Assembly: GCF_002262885.1 (NCBI RefSeq)
Contig: NZ_NKYF01000032.1
Coordinates: 37,754 to 101,753, forward strand
DNA length: 64,000 nucleotides
Source: Pseudonocardia sp. MH-G8
GTDB lineage: Bacteria > Actinomycetota > Actinomycetes > Mycobacteriales > Pseudonocardiaceae
Direction: 5' to 3'
Part shown: positions 1-7,713 of the stretch, in pieces
How the letters are laid out: each line of letters opens with the position of its first letter
How positions within the stretch are numbered: the stretch's first letter is position 1
The notes under the pieces: generated by a model
Told to the model about the DNA's origin: nothing
What the model saw: the letters and a program-made list of their open reading frames with translations, nothing else
The model's database searches: none
Translations under genes and position numbers: made by a program

Positions 1-313
1 GCCCGGGGTCGGCCAGGGCAGCCGCCGCGACGTCGAGCGCGCCGGTGACATCGGAAAAGCCGGTCACGTCCGCCCGGGCCCGCGGCGCCGAAACCTGCGC
101 CCAAATCCGGTCGATCACCGATGCGAGCCCTCGACCAGGAGCGCCCGCGATGGCGACCAGATCGGCATCCGCGGGACCCATCGCCTCGGGCCAACCCCGA
201 CGGGCCAGTTCGGCTTCCACGGCAAGCCGAGCGGCCGTTCCGCCCACGGTCGGGATCACCAGCGCGTGCGGGCGGCGGGCTCCGACACGGAGCAACCGCG
301 ACGTCAGGTCCAC
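1..313 (-). CDS. hypothetical protein downstream of nuoA, 3' end outside the window
   Basis: The gene starts with GTG ten bases before the end of nuoA, so the two are translationally coupled, and it runs off the left edge after about 104 codons. The visible protein begins VDLTSRLLRVGARRPHALVI and continues with a Rossmann-like pattern (ADADLVAIAGAPG). It has no cysteines in the visible part. In a standard nuo operon NuoB, which ligands cluster N2, would follow nuoA. A cysteine-free NuoB-like relative is one reading, but I do not recognise the family with certainty. Its position implies a role linked to respiratory complex I. Confidence 0.6.
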   Translation of the reverse strand, partial: MDLTSRLLRVGARRPHALVIPTVGGTAARLAVEAELARRGWPEAMGPADADLVAIAGAPGRGLASVIDRIWAQVSAPRARADVTGFSDVTGALDVAAAALADPG

Positions 314-654
314 CGCAGCGCCCCCTCACGCCAGGCGTACACCACGCCGGCGAACAAGATGCCGAGGAACAGAAACATCTCGACCACAGCCGGCGCGCCG
401 ACCCGCGAGACGACGAGCGTCCACGGGTACATGAACAGCATCTCCATGTCGAAGGCCAGGAACACCAGGGTCACGGGGTACCAGCGGACGTGGAACCTGG
501 AGAAGGCGTGCTCGACGGGCGGCAGCCCGCCCGAGTACGGCGCGACCTCGATCATCGTGGGTCGGACGGCGAGTACCGCCGACAGGCCGTAGCCGGCCGC
601 CACGATCCCGACCGCGCCAGCAAGCAGAACCAACACAGGGGTGAACTCACCCAT
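304..654 (-). CDS. nuoA: NADH-quinone oxidoreductase subunit A
   Basis: This is a 116-residue small membrane subunit of proton-pumping complex I, close to the usual NuoA length of about 120. Three hydrophobic segments are visible: the N-terminal VLVLLAGAVGIVAAGY, a central one around YPVTLVFLAFDMEMLFMYPW, and a C-terminal one around VEMFLFLGILFAGVVYAW. The central acidic motif FDMEM, the segment before it (FHVRWYPV) and the conserved YSGGLPP loop are typical of NuoA. The chosen ATG has GGGAGG a few bases upstream; an in-frame ATG at 681 would add nine residues but lacks such a site. The downstream gene overlaps its stop codon. Confidence 0.92.
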   Translation of the reverse strand: MGEFTPVLVLLAGAVGIVAAGYGLSAVLAVRPTMIEVAPYSGGLPPVEHAFSRFHVRWYPVTLVFLAFDMEMLFMYPWTLVVSRVGAPAVVEMFLFLGILFAGVVYAWREGALRWT

Positions 655-868
655 CCCACCGACCTCCCCACCCGACCTCATCGCGTGCCGTCGACTTCCG
701 GTGCAACTACGTAGGTTCGTACCCACAGGAGTGGCGCGGTAACGCTCATCTCGATGTTCACGCGCTCGCCGGTCGAGGACGACGTCGTGCTGGCCGGCCC
801 TGCGCAGGCCGACCGGTGGTCGCGCTCGATGCGCGCCACCAACGTCGGCTCCGAGACAGCCCTGGCTA

Positions 869-1875
869 GTGCCTCGTCCGAGAAGGTTGGCGTTGTAACC
901 CGGTCCTGGTGATCGGCTGGGAGGCTGTCGTCGGAGGTGGGCGATGGCACGACAGCCTGAGGTTTTCGTCCGGAAGCTGGATCCGGCCGAGGCACAGCGA
1001 CTTGTGAAGATCACCCGCACGGCGCGGGACCGGGTCCGGCTACGTCGGGCGGGGATCGTGCTGGCCTCTGTCCAGGGCCGCAGCGCGACCGAGGCTGCCG
1101 CGATGTTCGCCGCGACCGCGCAGTACGCGCGGGAGGTGATCCACGCGTTCAACGACAAGGGGTTCGCGGCGCTGGACCCAAAATGGAGCGGGGGCCGTCC
1201 TCCTAAGTTCGGCCCCCACGCTCGCGAGCTGATCTGTCGGGTCGCCCGGACCCCGCCACAGCAGGTCGGGCTGCCATTCACCACGTGGAGCCTGTCCAAG
1301 CTGGTCGAGCACCTGCGCGAGCGGCACCGGATCGAGATCAGCACCGACACCGTGCGCCGGATCCTGCGCACCGCGAGAGTGCGCTGGCAGGCCACGAAGA
1401 CCTGGAAATCCAGCAAGGACCCGCAGTTCGCCGAGAAGATGGCCCGGATACTCGAGCTCTACGACCGCTCCGCCGCCGGGCAGCTGACCGAGGGTGCGCG
1501 GGTGGTCTGCGTGGACGAGTTCGGGCCGCTGAACCTGCAACCCCGCCCGGGCAGGGCTGGTTCCCCAGCGGCCGTCCGGCACGGCTGCGGGCGACCTACA
1601 ACCGCTACGGCGGTGTCCGGCACATGCTCGCCGGGCTCGATCTCGCCTCCGGTCAGCTGTTCTACCGGCTGCGGGATCGCAAGCGCTGGCAGGAGTTCCT
1701 CGCGTTCCTGCGCCAGCTCCGGGCCCCGGTTCCCTACCGGCCGTCTGCACGTCGTCTGCGACAACTTCTCCCCGCACCGCAAGGCCGAAGTCGCCGACTG
1801 GTGCGCGTCCAACGACGTCGAGTTGGTGTTCACCCCGACACATGCGTCCTGGCTGAACTGGATCGAGGCAGGGCC
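869..1875 (+). mobile_element. IS630-family element, right end missing
   Basis: A TA dinucleotide at 867-868 is followed by GTGCCTCGTCCGAGAAGG, which resembles an IS630 terminal repeat next to its duplicated TA target. The transposase reading frame follows. The right end of the element is absent: homology stops near 1875, where the ICE begins next to the integrase gene. No matching right half was seen elsewhere in the window. Confidence 0.6.
944..1875 (+). pseudogene. IS630-family transposase, two frameshifts and truncated
   Basis: The remnant of a DDE transposase. The first part reads from the ATG at 944 in one frame: helix-turn-helix region, then KTWKSSKDPQF and the first catalytic aspartate in VCVDEFGPL near 1515. 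Around 1545 the reading moves to another frame (YNRYGGVRHMLAGLDLASG). Around 1735 it returns to the first frame (HVVCDNFSPHRK with the second aspartate, then THASWLNWIEA with the third catalytic acidic residue). After WIEA the family sequence stops abruptly at the junction with the integrase end of the ICE. It cannot make an active enzyme as it stands. Confidence 0.85.
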
Positions 1876-3062
1876 CGGTGGTCTGTGACGGCCGTTGTCC
1901 AACTGGTGGCGGCGAGGGTGGCGAGTGCGTCGATCCAGCGTCGTTGCAGGCAGTCCAGGAGCTGGGCATCGAGTTCGGGGGCGACGTGGCTGTAGACGTG
2001 TTGGATCTTGTCCGGGATCCGGTGGCCGAGGCGGACTGATTGGGCGACCTCGGGGATGTGGTCGGCGATCATCCACGTCTTGTGGCTGTGTCGGAACCCG
2101 TGGAACGTCAGCCGAGGCACCGCGGGTGGGACGGCGACGGCGGGACGGGGTCGGTGGATGGTGCCGTCGGCGGCGGGGCGCATCGCGCGGCGGGAGAAGT
2201 TGGACCGGCGCAGGAACGCGCCGTCCGCGGCGACGAACACGTAGGGGTGGCGGTGCCCGGCGAGATGGTGGTGCAGCAGCTCGGTCAGGAACGGGGGCAG
2301 GGTGATTTCGCGGGCGGACTCGGCGGTCTTGGGCGGACCGAGGTAATGCCGGCCGTCGACTTCATGCAGGGCCCCGACGTCGGGGGCGATGACGATTCGC
2401 CCAACGCTGTCGGGGTGCAGGTGGGTGTTGTCGCGGTGCAGACCGGTGAGTTCGCCCCAGCGGGCACCGGTCCAGGCGGCGGTGAGCATGAGGATGCCGG
2501 TGGCGGGCCCGGCCAGGCGGGCGCTGTTGAGCGCGACCTGCAGTGCCTGTTCGGGGCGGGCCCACACCGCCTTGGTGACGGTCTCGTGGCGGCGCCGGCC
2601 ACGACGGTGTGGGCGGATCGGGTTGGCGGGGATGAGGCGCTCGTCGGCGGCGTCGGCGAGCATCATGTTCAGCAGCTTGAGGATGGTGGTGACGGTGGCG
2701 CTCGCGTAGCCGTCGGCGCGCAGCTTCTTGACCCAGGCGGTCACGGCGATTCCGCTGATCTTGTTGAGGCGGGTGGTGCCCCACCGGGGCAGGATGTGGT
2801 TGCGGGTGAGGCTGCGATATTGGGCCAGCGTGGTGGGGGCGACGTCGAGGGCGTCGAACCAGGCCTCGATCCACTCGGCGAGGGGGAGGTTGCCGGCGTC
2901 GGGGTCGGTGAACGCGCCACGTTGACGGTCGGTATCGATCGCTCGGGCTTTTGCCTCGGCGGCCTTCTTGGTCGGGAAGCCGGGGATGGAGCCGTGGGTG
3001 CCGTCGTCGCGCCAGAAGCGCACCCGCCAGCTGCTGGTTCCGGTCTTCTCGACGAAAGACAT
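1830..3062 (-). CDS. int: tyrosine recombinase (ICE integrase)
   Basis: A 410-residue site-specific recombinase that would integrate and excise the element. An N-terminal arm-binding-like part (WRVRFWRDDGTHGSIPGFPT) leads into a SAM-like core-binding domain (TLAQYRSLTRNHILPRWG), then the catalytic domain. Catalytic residues are visible: Arg in TGARWGELTGL, His-x-x-Arg in HGFRHSHKTW, His in RLGHRIPDK, and the nucleophile Tyr in QHVYSHV. The ATG has GGACCGAGGG upstream. The last roughly 15 codons read across the junction into the IS630 remnant, so the natural C-terminus may have been altered by the integration event. Confidence 0.93.
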   Translation of the reverse strand: MSFVEKTGTSSWRVRFWRDDGTHGSIPGFPTKKAAEAKARAIDTDRQRGAFTDPDAGNLPLAEWIEAWFDALDVAPTTLAQYRSLTRNHILPRWGTTRLNKISGIAVTAWVKKLRADGYASATVTTILKLLNMMLADAADERLIPANPIRPHRRGRRRHETVTKAVWARPEQALQVALNSARLAGPATGILMLTAAWTGARWGELTGLHRDNTHLHPDSVGRIVIAPDVGALHEVDGRHYLGPPKTAESAREITLPPFLTELLHHHLAGHRHPYVFVAADGAFLRRSNFSRRAMRPAADGTIHRPRPAVAVPPAVPRLTFHGFRHSHKTWMIADHIPEVAQSVRLGHRIPDKIQHVYSHVAPELDAQLLDCLQRRWIDALATLAATSWTTAVTDHRALPRSSSARTHVSG

Positions 3063-3199
3063 CCCTCGGTCCTTCCCCTGATGTGGCCGCGGCTGCATGC
3101 GGTGGCTGACGTTCATGGACGCTCGATACTGCCCAGAGCGCCAGTCCCTGATCGATGTCCTCGGCGCGACGCCCGCGGCGCACCGGCCCGGGCGGCCGG

Positions 3200-3574
3200 T
3201 CAGCCGAGACGTCGTTCCCGCCGGACCGTCCGGGGCGGCCGGCTGGTGTGGGCGGGCTGGGCTGCGGCAGCGGCGATGGCGGTGATGTCGGCCGGGGAGA
3301 ACCGCAGGTGCTTGCCCAGGAAGGTGCACGGAACGGCGCGCGCGGTGGCCTTGCGCCGCAGCCAGGACTCGCGCACGGTCAGCAGCTCGGCCGCCGCGGC
3401 GGGGGTGTAGAGCGGCAGGAGCGTGGGGCCGGGCGGGTTAGTCCCGCCCGGCGGGGGCGGGCTGTCCGGTGTGGAGGGCCGGGGCGCTCGTGGGCGATCG
3501 GCCGAGTCGGTGCCTGAGACGTCGGCGCCGAGTCCGGTGCGCGGGACGGCCGGGCGACGGGGAGGGTGCGGCAT
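3200..3574 (-). CDS. Xis-like helix-turn-helix protein
   Basis: A 124-residue basic protein with a proline-rich N-terminal half and one compact DNA-binding domain near the C-terminus (YTPAAAAELLTVRESWLRRK ... FLGKHLRFSPADI). This matches the MerR-like winged helix used by excisionases of actinobacterial elements, where the protein bends attachment-site DNA to favour excision. It lies just upstream of the integrase in the same direction, as expected for xis-int. The ATG at 3574 has GGAG five bases upstream; an ATG at 3586 would add four residues. Confidence 0.75.
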   Translation of the reverse strand: MPHPPRRPAVPRTGLGADVSGTDSADRPRAPRPSTPDSPPPPGGTNPPGPTLLPLYTPAAAAELLTVRESWLRRKATARAVPCTFLGKHLRFSPADITAIAAAAAQPAHTSRPPRTVRRERRLG

Positions 3575-3722
3575 GACGATCTCCATTCAATACTGGTGCG
3601 CCGGCGAGCTGCGGTGTCGGATGAGTCGCTGGCCTTGCGCTACACCGTGCCGTCGTGTGCGGCATCCGCCGTTCCGCAGCGATCCGCGCGCGACCAACGC
3701 CCGCCAGCAGCTCGTCGACGAA

Positions 3723-4808
3723 TCACGCCGCTCTGCCCCCGGATCGCTGGCCAACCCGAGCGCTCGACCTCGAAGATGGCGGCGACGACCACTCGGGTTC
3801 CGGCCGAGGATGCGTCAGGTCTTCTGAACTGCCGGGGAACTGTGCCGTCCGGAACACCACGACGTCCTCGTGGGCGATCAGGTGCAGGGGCAGGCCGGCC
3901 GCCCGCTGCTTGCGGATGAAGTCGCGCTGGAAGAACGAACCGCGGGCGACGAGACCGTCGTCGGCGACACGGCCGAGCAGCGCGACGCAGCGTTCGACGG
4001 GCACCAGTCCGGCGCGGGCGCCGCAGGCGAGGATCTGGGAGGGCAGGTCGATCAGTTCGGCGTGCTCGCGCCACGGCCGGACTGTGATGGCGATGTGGGC
4101 ACCCGGACGCAGGACCTCGGCGAGGGCGGCGAGGATCCGCTGGAACCCGGCCAGGAGGCGGTGGTGACCGATGTTCGCGAGGTTCCCGCGGTCGAGCAGG
4201 TTGCCGTAGAGGTGGTGGTACTTCTGGACGCCGCCGCCGGGGATGACCGACACCTGCCCGTGGGTGGAGGGCCCGTAGGGCGGGGAGGTCACCACGAGCG
4301 CGGCCTGCCCGACGAGGTCCGGTGGGAGCAGCGTGGTCAGCTGGCGGGCGTCGCCGTGGAACACCTGGGAGCCGTCGAGGACGGCCGAGTCGACCCCGTG
4401 GCTGACTGCGTGGTCGCGGGCGAGGTCGAGGTTGGCGCGGGCGGCGTCGACCCAGTGCGGCTCGTACTCGACGCCGACGGCGCGGCGTCCGAGATGGATG
4501 GCCTCGATGAGGGTGGTGCCGATCCCGCACATCGGGTCCAGGACGAGGTCCCCGGGGCGGGTGTAGTGGGCGATGGCGTGGGCGGCGACGGCGGGCAGCA
4601 TCTTCGCCGGATGCGCGGTCGAGGCCGGGGTGTAGCGGTCCCGTCGCTGGCTGGCGGGAGGCTGCTGCGCGGTGGTCCACACCGACAGCGGCAGGTCCTC
4701 GATGTCGGGGACGGACTCGACCGGGAGCGGTTCGGGGTGGGCGGTGTCGGGCATCGCGGTACCTTCCGGGTCGGCGGGCGTGGGGTGGCGGTCGGACGTG
4801 GAAGTCAC
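3723..4808 (-). CDS. SAM-dependent DNA methyltransferase (N4/N6 type)
   Basis: A 361-residue methyltransferase. The SAM-binding motif appears as LDPMCGIGTTLIEA and the catalytic motif as VVTSPPYGP, a SPPY motif typical of enzymes that methylate exocyclic amino groups of adenine or cytosine in DNA; TRM11-like RNA enzymes are the alternative. No target-recognition domain or restriction partner is obvious nearby. It starts inside the stop codon of the upstream gene (ATGA), so the two are made together. In an ICE such an enzyme could protect entering DNA from host restriction; that is inference. Confidence 0.85.
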   Translation of the reverse strand: MTSTSDRHPTPADPEGTAMPDTAHPEPLPVESVPDIEDLPLSVWTTAQQPPASQRRDRYTPASTAHPAKMLPAVAAHAIAHYTRPGDLVLDPMCGIGTTLIEAIHLGRRAVGVEYEPHWVDAARANLDLARDHAVSHGVDSAVLDGSQVFHGDARQLTTLLPPDLVGQAALVVTSPPYGPSTHGQVSVIPGGGVQKYHHLYGNLLDRGNLANIGHHRLLAGFQRILAALAEVLRPGAHIAITVRPWREHAELIDLPSQILACGARAGLVPVERCVALLGRVADDGLVARGSFFQRDFIRKQRAAGLPLHLIAHEDVVVFRTAQFPGSSEDLTHPRPEPEWSSPPSSRSSARVGQRSGGRAA

Positions 4809-5731
4809 GGCCGTGGTGAGTGGGCCGTGGCGGGGTGGGCGCCGGCGTCGTGGGGCTGGGCGAAGATCAGGACGTCGCTGTGTACGCGCCTGTGCGCCGC
4901 GGGCGTCCGGCCGTCCGCGGCGCCGTCGGCCCGGTGGGCGGGGCGCGGGCGGAGGTGGGCGGGTGGGAGGTGCACGGCGACGACGTGCTGGAGGTAGAGC
5001 AGGTCGGCGTTCTGCCCGGCGGTCACCATCGGGCCGGTCGGGTCGACGAGGACCCCGTCGCTGCGATCACAGTGGGTGAGTACGGCGAGGACGCCGCCGA
5101 GCCGAAGTGCTCGGGCCGCGAGCCGGGCGACGGTGTCGGTGTGCTCGGTCGCGTCGTGCCGTGCGGGCATGACGGTGATCAGCAGATCGACCCGGCGGGC
5201 GACGTCGGGCCCGAAGTGATCGGCGTCGTTCCAATCGGCGTCTGCGGGGTGGTCTCCGATGCGCGGGCGGCGGCCGAGTTCGGTAACCGCGGCGACGGTG
5301 GTTTCCGGGACCGTTTCTCCGTGCCCACCTCGGGTGGCGGCGGGCCAGGGCAGGAGCAGGACGGTGGCGCCGGGTTCGGTGAACGAGATGACGGCGCGGG
5401 CCAGCACGGACAGCGGCCAGACCGGGCCTGACGGCTCGATCTCCGGCGGCCCGCCTGGCCTCGACAGGCGCACAGGTCCGTTCACGCTGGCGGCGTCCGG
5501 GGCGGTCTCGTGCCGGGTCGGCGTGAACCAGATGGTGGACGGGGTCGGCTGGTTGCCGCGCCGGGTTTCGCGGCGCCCGGAGTTCGCCGGGCTGCGCCGC
5601 GTGCGGGTCGGCGCGGTCGGGTAGGGCCGGAAGTCGACGACCGCTCGGACTCGGCGCGCCTGGCTCAGGATGGCAGGGGCGGGGGCAGCGGGGTTCTGTT
5701 CGTCGCGGGCCGCGGGATCGTCGGACTGCAC
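4805..5731 (-). CDS. degenerate SAM-methyltransferase-like partner protein
   Basis: A 308-residue protein read from a GTG with AGGAG eight bases upstream. The N-terminal part looks like a low-complexity linker. The C-terminal two thirds echo a methyltransferase fold: FTEPGATVLLLPW stands where the SAM loop would be and RRVDLLITVMPAR where the catalytic SPPY would be, with LRLGGVLAVLTHC following like the next core strand. The catalytic motif is therefore lost. Its stop overlaps the start of the active methyltransferase by ATGA, suggesting a heterodimer of active and inactive subunits. Confidence 0.6.
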   Translation of the reverse strand: MQSDDPAARDEQNPAAPAPAILSQARRVRAVVDFRPYPTAPTRTRRSPANSGRRETRRGNQPTPSTIWFTPTRHETAPDAASVNGPVRLSRPGGPPEIEPSGPVWPLSVLARAVISFTEPGATVLLLPWPAATRGGHGETVPETTVAAVTELGRRPRIGDHPADADWNDADHFGPDVARRVDLLITVMPARHDATEHTDTVARLAARALRLGGVLAVLTHCDRSDGVLVDPTGPMVTAGQNADLLYLQHVVAVHLPPAHLRPRPAHRADGAADGRTPAAHRRVHSDVLIFAQPHDAGAHPATAHSPRP

Positions 5732-6247
5732 AGGGGCGCTCCTGGGGTCAGGGCCGGGCCGCGCTCCAGGCGCAGCCGAGGACACCCCTGAACTCCGTCG
5801 TCGAGGCCCGCCGGGGACATCCCGACATTCGCCTGCCGGTACTCGGAACGCTCGCGTCACCCGTCCACTCGCCGTCTGCGTCGCGGCACCCGACCGATGA
5901 GCACCCCGACGTGCGCAGGACGGCTGACGGGGTTCAGGAATATGGCGGTGGCGCACTCGTCCCGCCGTGCGGTCGAACGACCGGTACCAACCGGGTACCG
6001 GCCACATACCGATGAGGTACCGATCGGGTACCGCATCAGATTCTGCCTGGTCAAGGACGTGATCGAGATTCAGGCGTCGCCGGACCAGGCCGCGCTTCGA
6101 GCCGCCGAACCCGTACGAACAAGAGCCTCCGAGTGGTTGGCGGTAAGCGTTTCGTACCTCTCCGGTAAGTGAACGGGAGCGGTTCGGTACCACCGGCTGT
6201 GGCGTCCTTTCCTCGCTGATTCATCGAGCGAGGCGAGGAGCCGACGG
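5732..6247. other. divergent intergenic control region of the ICE
   Basis: This 516-base gap separates the leftward methyltransferase unit from the rightward conjugation operon. I see no convincing gene in it. It holds the 11-bp iteron array, a further GGTACC at 6186-6191 and a CGTACC at 6154-6159, both close to the start of the next gene. It is the natural place for divergent promoters, and possibly a transfer or replication origin. Confidence 0.6.
5983..6037. repeat. five 11-bp direct repeats with a GGTACC core
   Basis: GGTACC or its one-step variant CATACC recurs at 5983, 5994, 6005, 6016 and 6027, exactly 11 bases apart each time. The following five bases vary (AACCG, GGCCA, GATGA, GATCG, GCATC). 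Each core is itself palindromic, and the spacing is close to one helical turn, so a protein could bind all five on the same face of the DNA. This is how iterons of replication or transfer origins, or cooperative operators, look. The likely binders are the regulator encoded at 6248 or an ICE replication protein. Confidence 0.8.
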
Positions 6248-7321
6248 ATGCAGGACAGGAACAGGATCCCGAGGGCCGCTTTCGGCCCGACCGACATGCC
6301 GCTCGACGCCGCGCGCTCGGCGTTCGGGTGGCTGGTCACCGGGCCCGAGCCGCTGTCGGTGGACGGGCGTGAATTCGCCGGGCTGCCCGACCGGACGGTG
6401 CCGCTCGACGAGGTGCGGCAGCGGCTGTTGCGCCGCCGCTGCCCGCAGCCGGTGCGCGACGCGGTGTGGGCGCACCTGGTCCGACGGTCTCGGGCGGAGG
6501 CCGGGGCGTCGACGGTCGGGTGCGTCGGGGTCGCGTTACCCGCGCTCACCGGTATCGCCGCGAAGCTCACCGCCCGCTTCGCCGGCGACCCGCGCGACAT
6601 CCATGCCGCGGTCCTGGCCGGGTTCCTGGCCGAGCTACCGGTGATCGACCTCGCCAGGCCACGGATCATGCTGCGGCTGCGGTGGGCGGCCTACCGCGCC
6701 GGGCACACCTGCCTGCGGGAGTCCCTCGACGCGCCGACGCCGTCCGCGCGGGCGTTCCATTCCGCCGCGCCGCCCGCACCGGCCGGGCACCCGGATCTGG
6801 TGATGGCCCGCGCGGTCACCGCGGGGGCCATCACGCCGGTCGAGGCCGAGCTGATCGGCAGCACCCGACTGGAGGAGGTGTCGCTGGCCGAGGCCGCGGC
6901 CCGGCGCGGCACCGGCTACGAGGCGGCGAAGAAGGCTCGCCAGCGCGCCGAGCACCGGCTCGTCGCCTTCGTCCGCGAGCACCAGTCCGAGCCCGACGAC
7001 GACCAGCTCGACCTCGACGCAATGACCGCCGACGACTCCCGTCGGACACACAGGGTGACCGTCGAGGTGGCGTCCGGAACGCACCGGCGCCGCGTGCGCC
7101 GCCGGATGTCCCCGGACGCACCACACGGCGGAGTTCAGGTGCGCGGACGGGACCACCCCGTCCACAGCCGGGTGCCCCACAGCCCGAAATCCGGCGACGG
7201 CTCCCGCAGCCAACGTCCGCGACCACCGGCCGCCGAGTCTGCGGGCCGCACGAGCTCCCGGCCGGTCGAGACATCGGGCCGCACCCCGCGACAGAGCACG
7301 GAGGGACCGCGATGCGCGTGA
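6248..7321 (+). CDS. sigma-factor-like helix-turn-helix regulator of the ICE
   Basis: A 357-residue protein preceded by GAGGCGAGGAG. The central segment IGSTRLEEVSLAEAAARRGT plus GYEAAKKARQRAEHRL resembles region 4 of ECF-type sigma factors, a helix-turn-helix that would contact DNA. The C-terminal 100 residues are arginine, proline and serine rich and look disordered. It is the first gene of the conjugation operon and overlaps the next gene by ten bases. A role in switching on transfer genes is likely from position. I do not recognise a named family. Confidence 0.6.
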   Translation: MQDRNRIPRAAFGPTDMPLDAARSAFGWLVTGPEPLSVDGREFAGLPDRTVPLDEVRQRLLRRRCPQPVRDAVWAHLVRRSRAEAGASTVGCVGVALPALTGIAAKLTARFAGDPRDIHAAVLAGFLAELPVIDLARPRIMLRLRWAAYRAGHTCLRESLDAPTPSARAFHSAAPPAPAGHPDLVMARAVTAGAITPVEAELIGSTRLEEVSLAEAAARRGTGYEAAKKARQRAEHRLVAFVREHQSEPDDDQLDLDAMTADDSRRTHRVTVEVASGTHRRRVRRRMSPDAPHGGVQVRGRDHPVHSRVPHSPKSGDGSRSQRPRPPAAESAGRTSSRPVETSGRTPRQSTEGPRCA

Positions 7322-7710
7322 ACCGACACACCGGCCCTCCTCGCGACCGGGGGCACCGCGTGCGCCGCGCGCTGTTGGTCGGCGCCCTCGTCGCCGGGAG
7401 CCTGCTCACGACGGCCGCCGCCGCGAACGCGGCCAGTCTGGAAGTGGCCGACGCCGGGGTTGTGGTGCTGTCTCAGGCCGAGTCGGTCGAGCAGGTGCTG
7501 GAGAACGTCCGCGGCTGGGTCGTCGGGATCCTGGCGTTGCTGGCCACGGTGTTCCTGACCATCGGCGGGGTCCGCTACATCCTGGGCGGCGGCGATCCCG
7601 GGGAGATCGAGAAGGCCAAGGTCGCCTTCCGCAGCGCCTGCGTCGGTTACGCCCTGGCGGTCCTCGCACCGCTGGTCGTCACCGTGCTGCAGGGCATCGT
7701 CGGGGCCTGA
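7312..7710 (+). CDS. small membrane protein, VirB2/TrbC pilin-like
   Basis: A 132-residue protein with a cleavable-looking signal (ALLVGALVAGSLLTTAAAAN-A) followed by two hydrophobic helices: VVGILALLATVFLTIGGVRY and ACVGYALAVLAPLVVTVLQG. A mature two-helix protein of about 90 residues is typical of VirB2/TrbC-class pilin or pore-lining subunits of type IV secretion systems. It sits directly before the TrbL-like gene, as such subunits usually do. The start overlaps the upstream gene by ten bases. Confidence 0.7.
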   Translation: MRVNRHTGPPRDRGHRVRRALLVGALVAGSLLTTAAAANAASLEVADAGVVVLSQAESVEQVLENVRGWVVGILALLATVFLTIGGVRYILGGGDPGEIEKAKVAFRSACVGYALAVLAPLVVTVLQGIVGA

Positions 7711-7713
7711 CCG

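Noticed and set aside
5983..6037. GGTACC cluster as chance restriction-site-like repeats
   Set aside because: Five cores in exact 11-base register in a non-coding region are too regular for chance, so I kept it as an iteron array.
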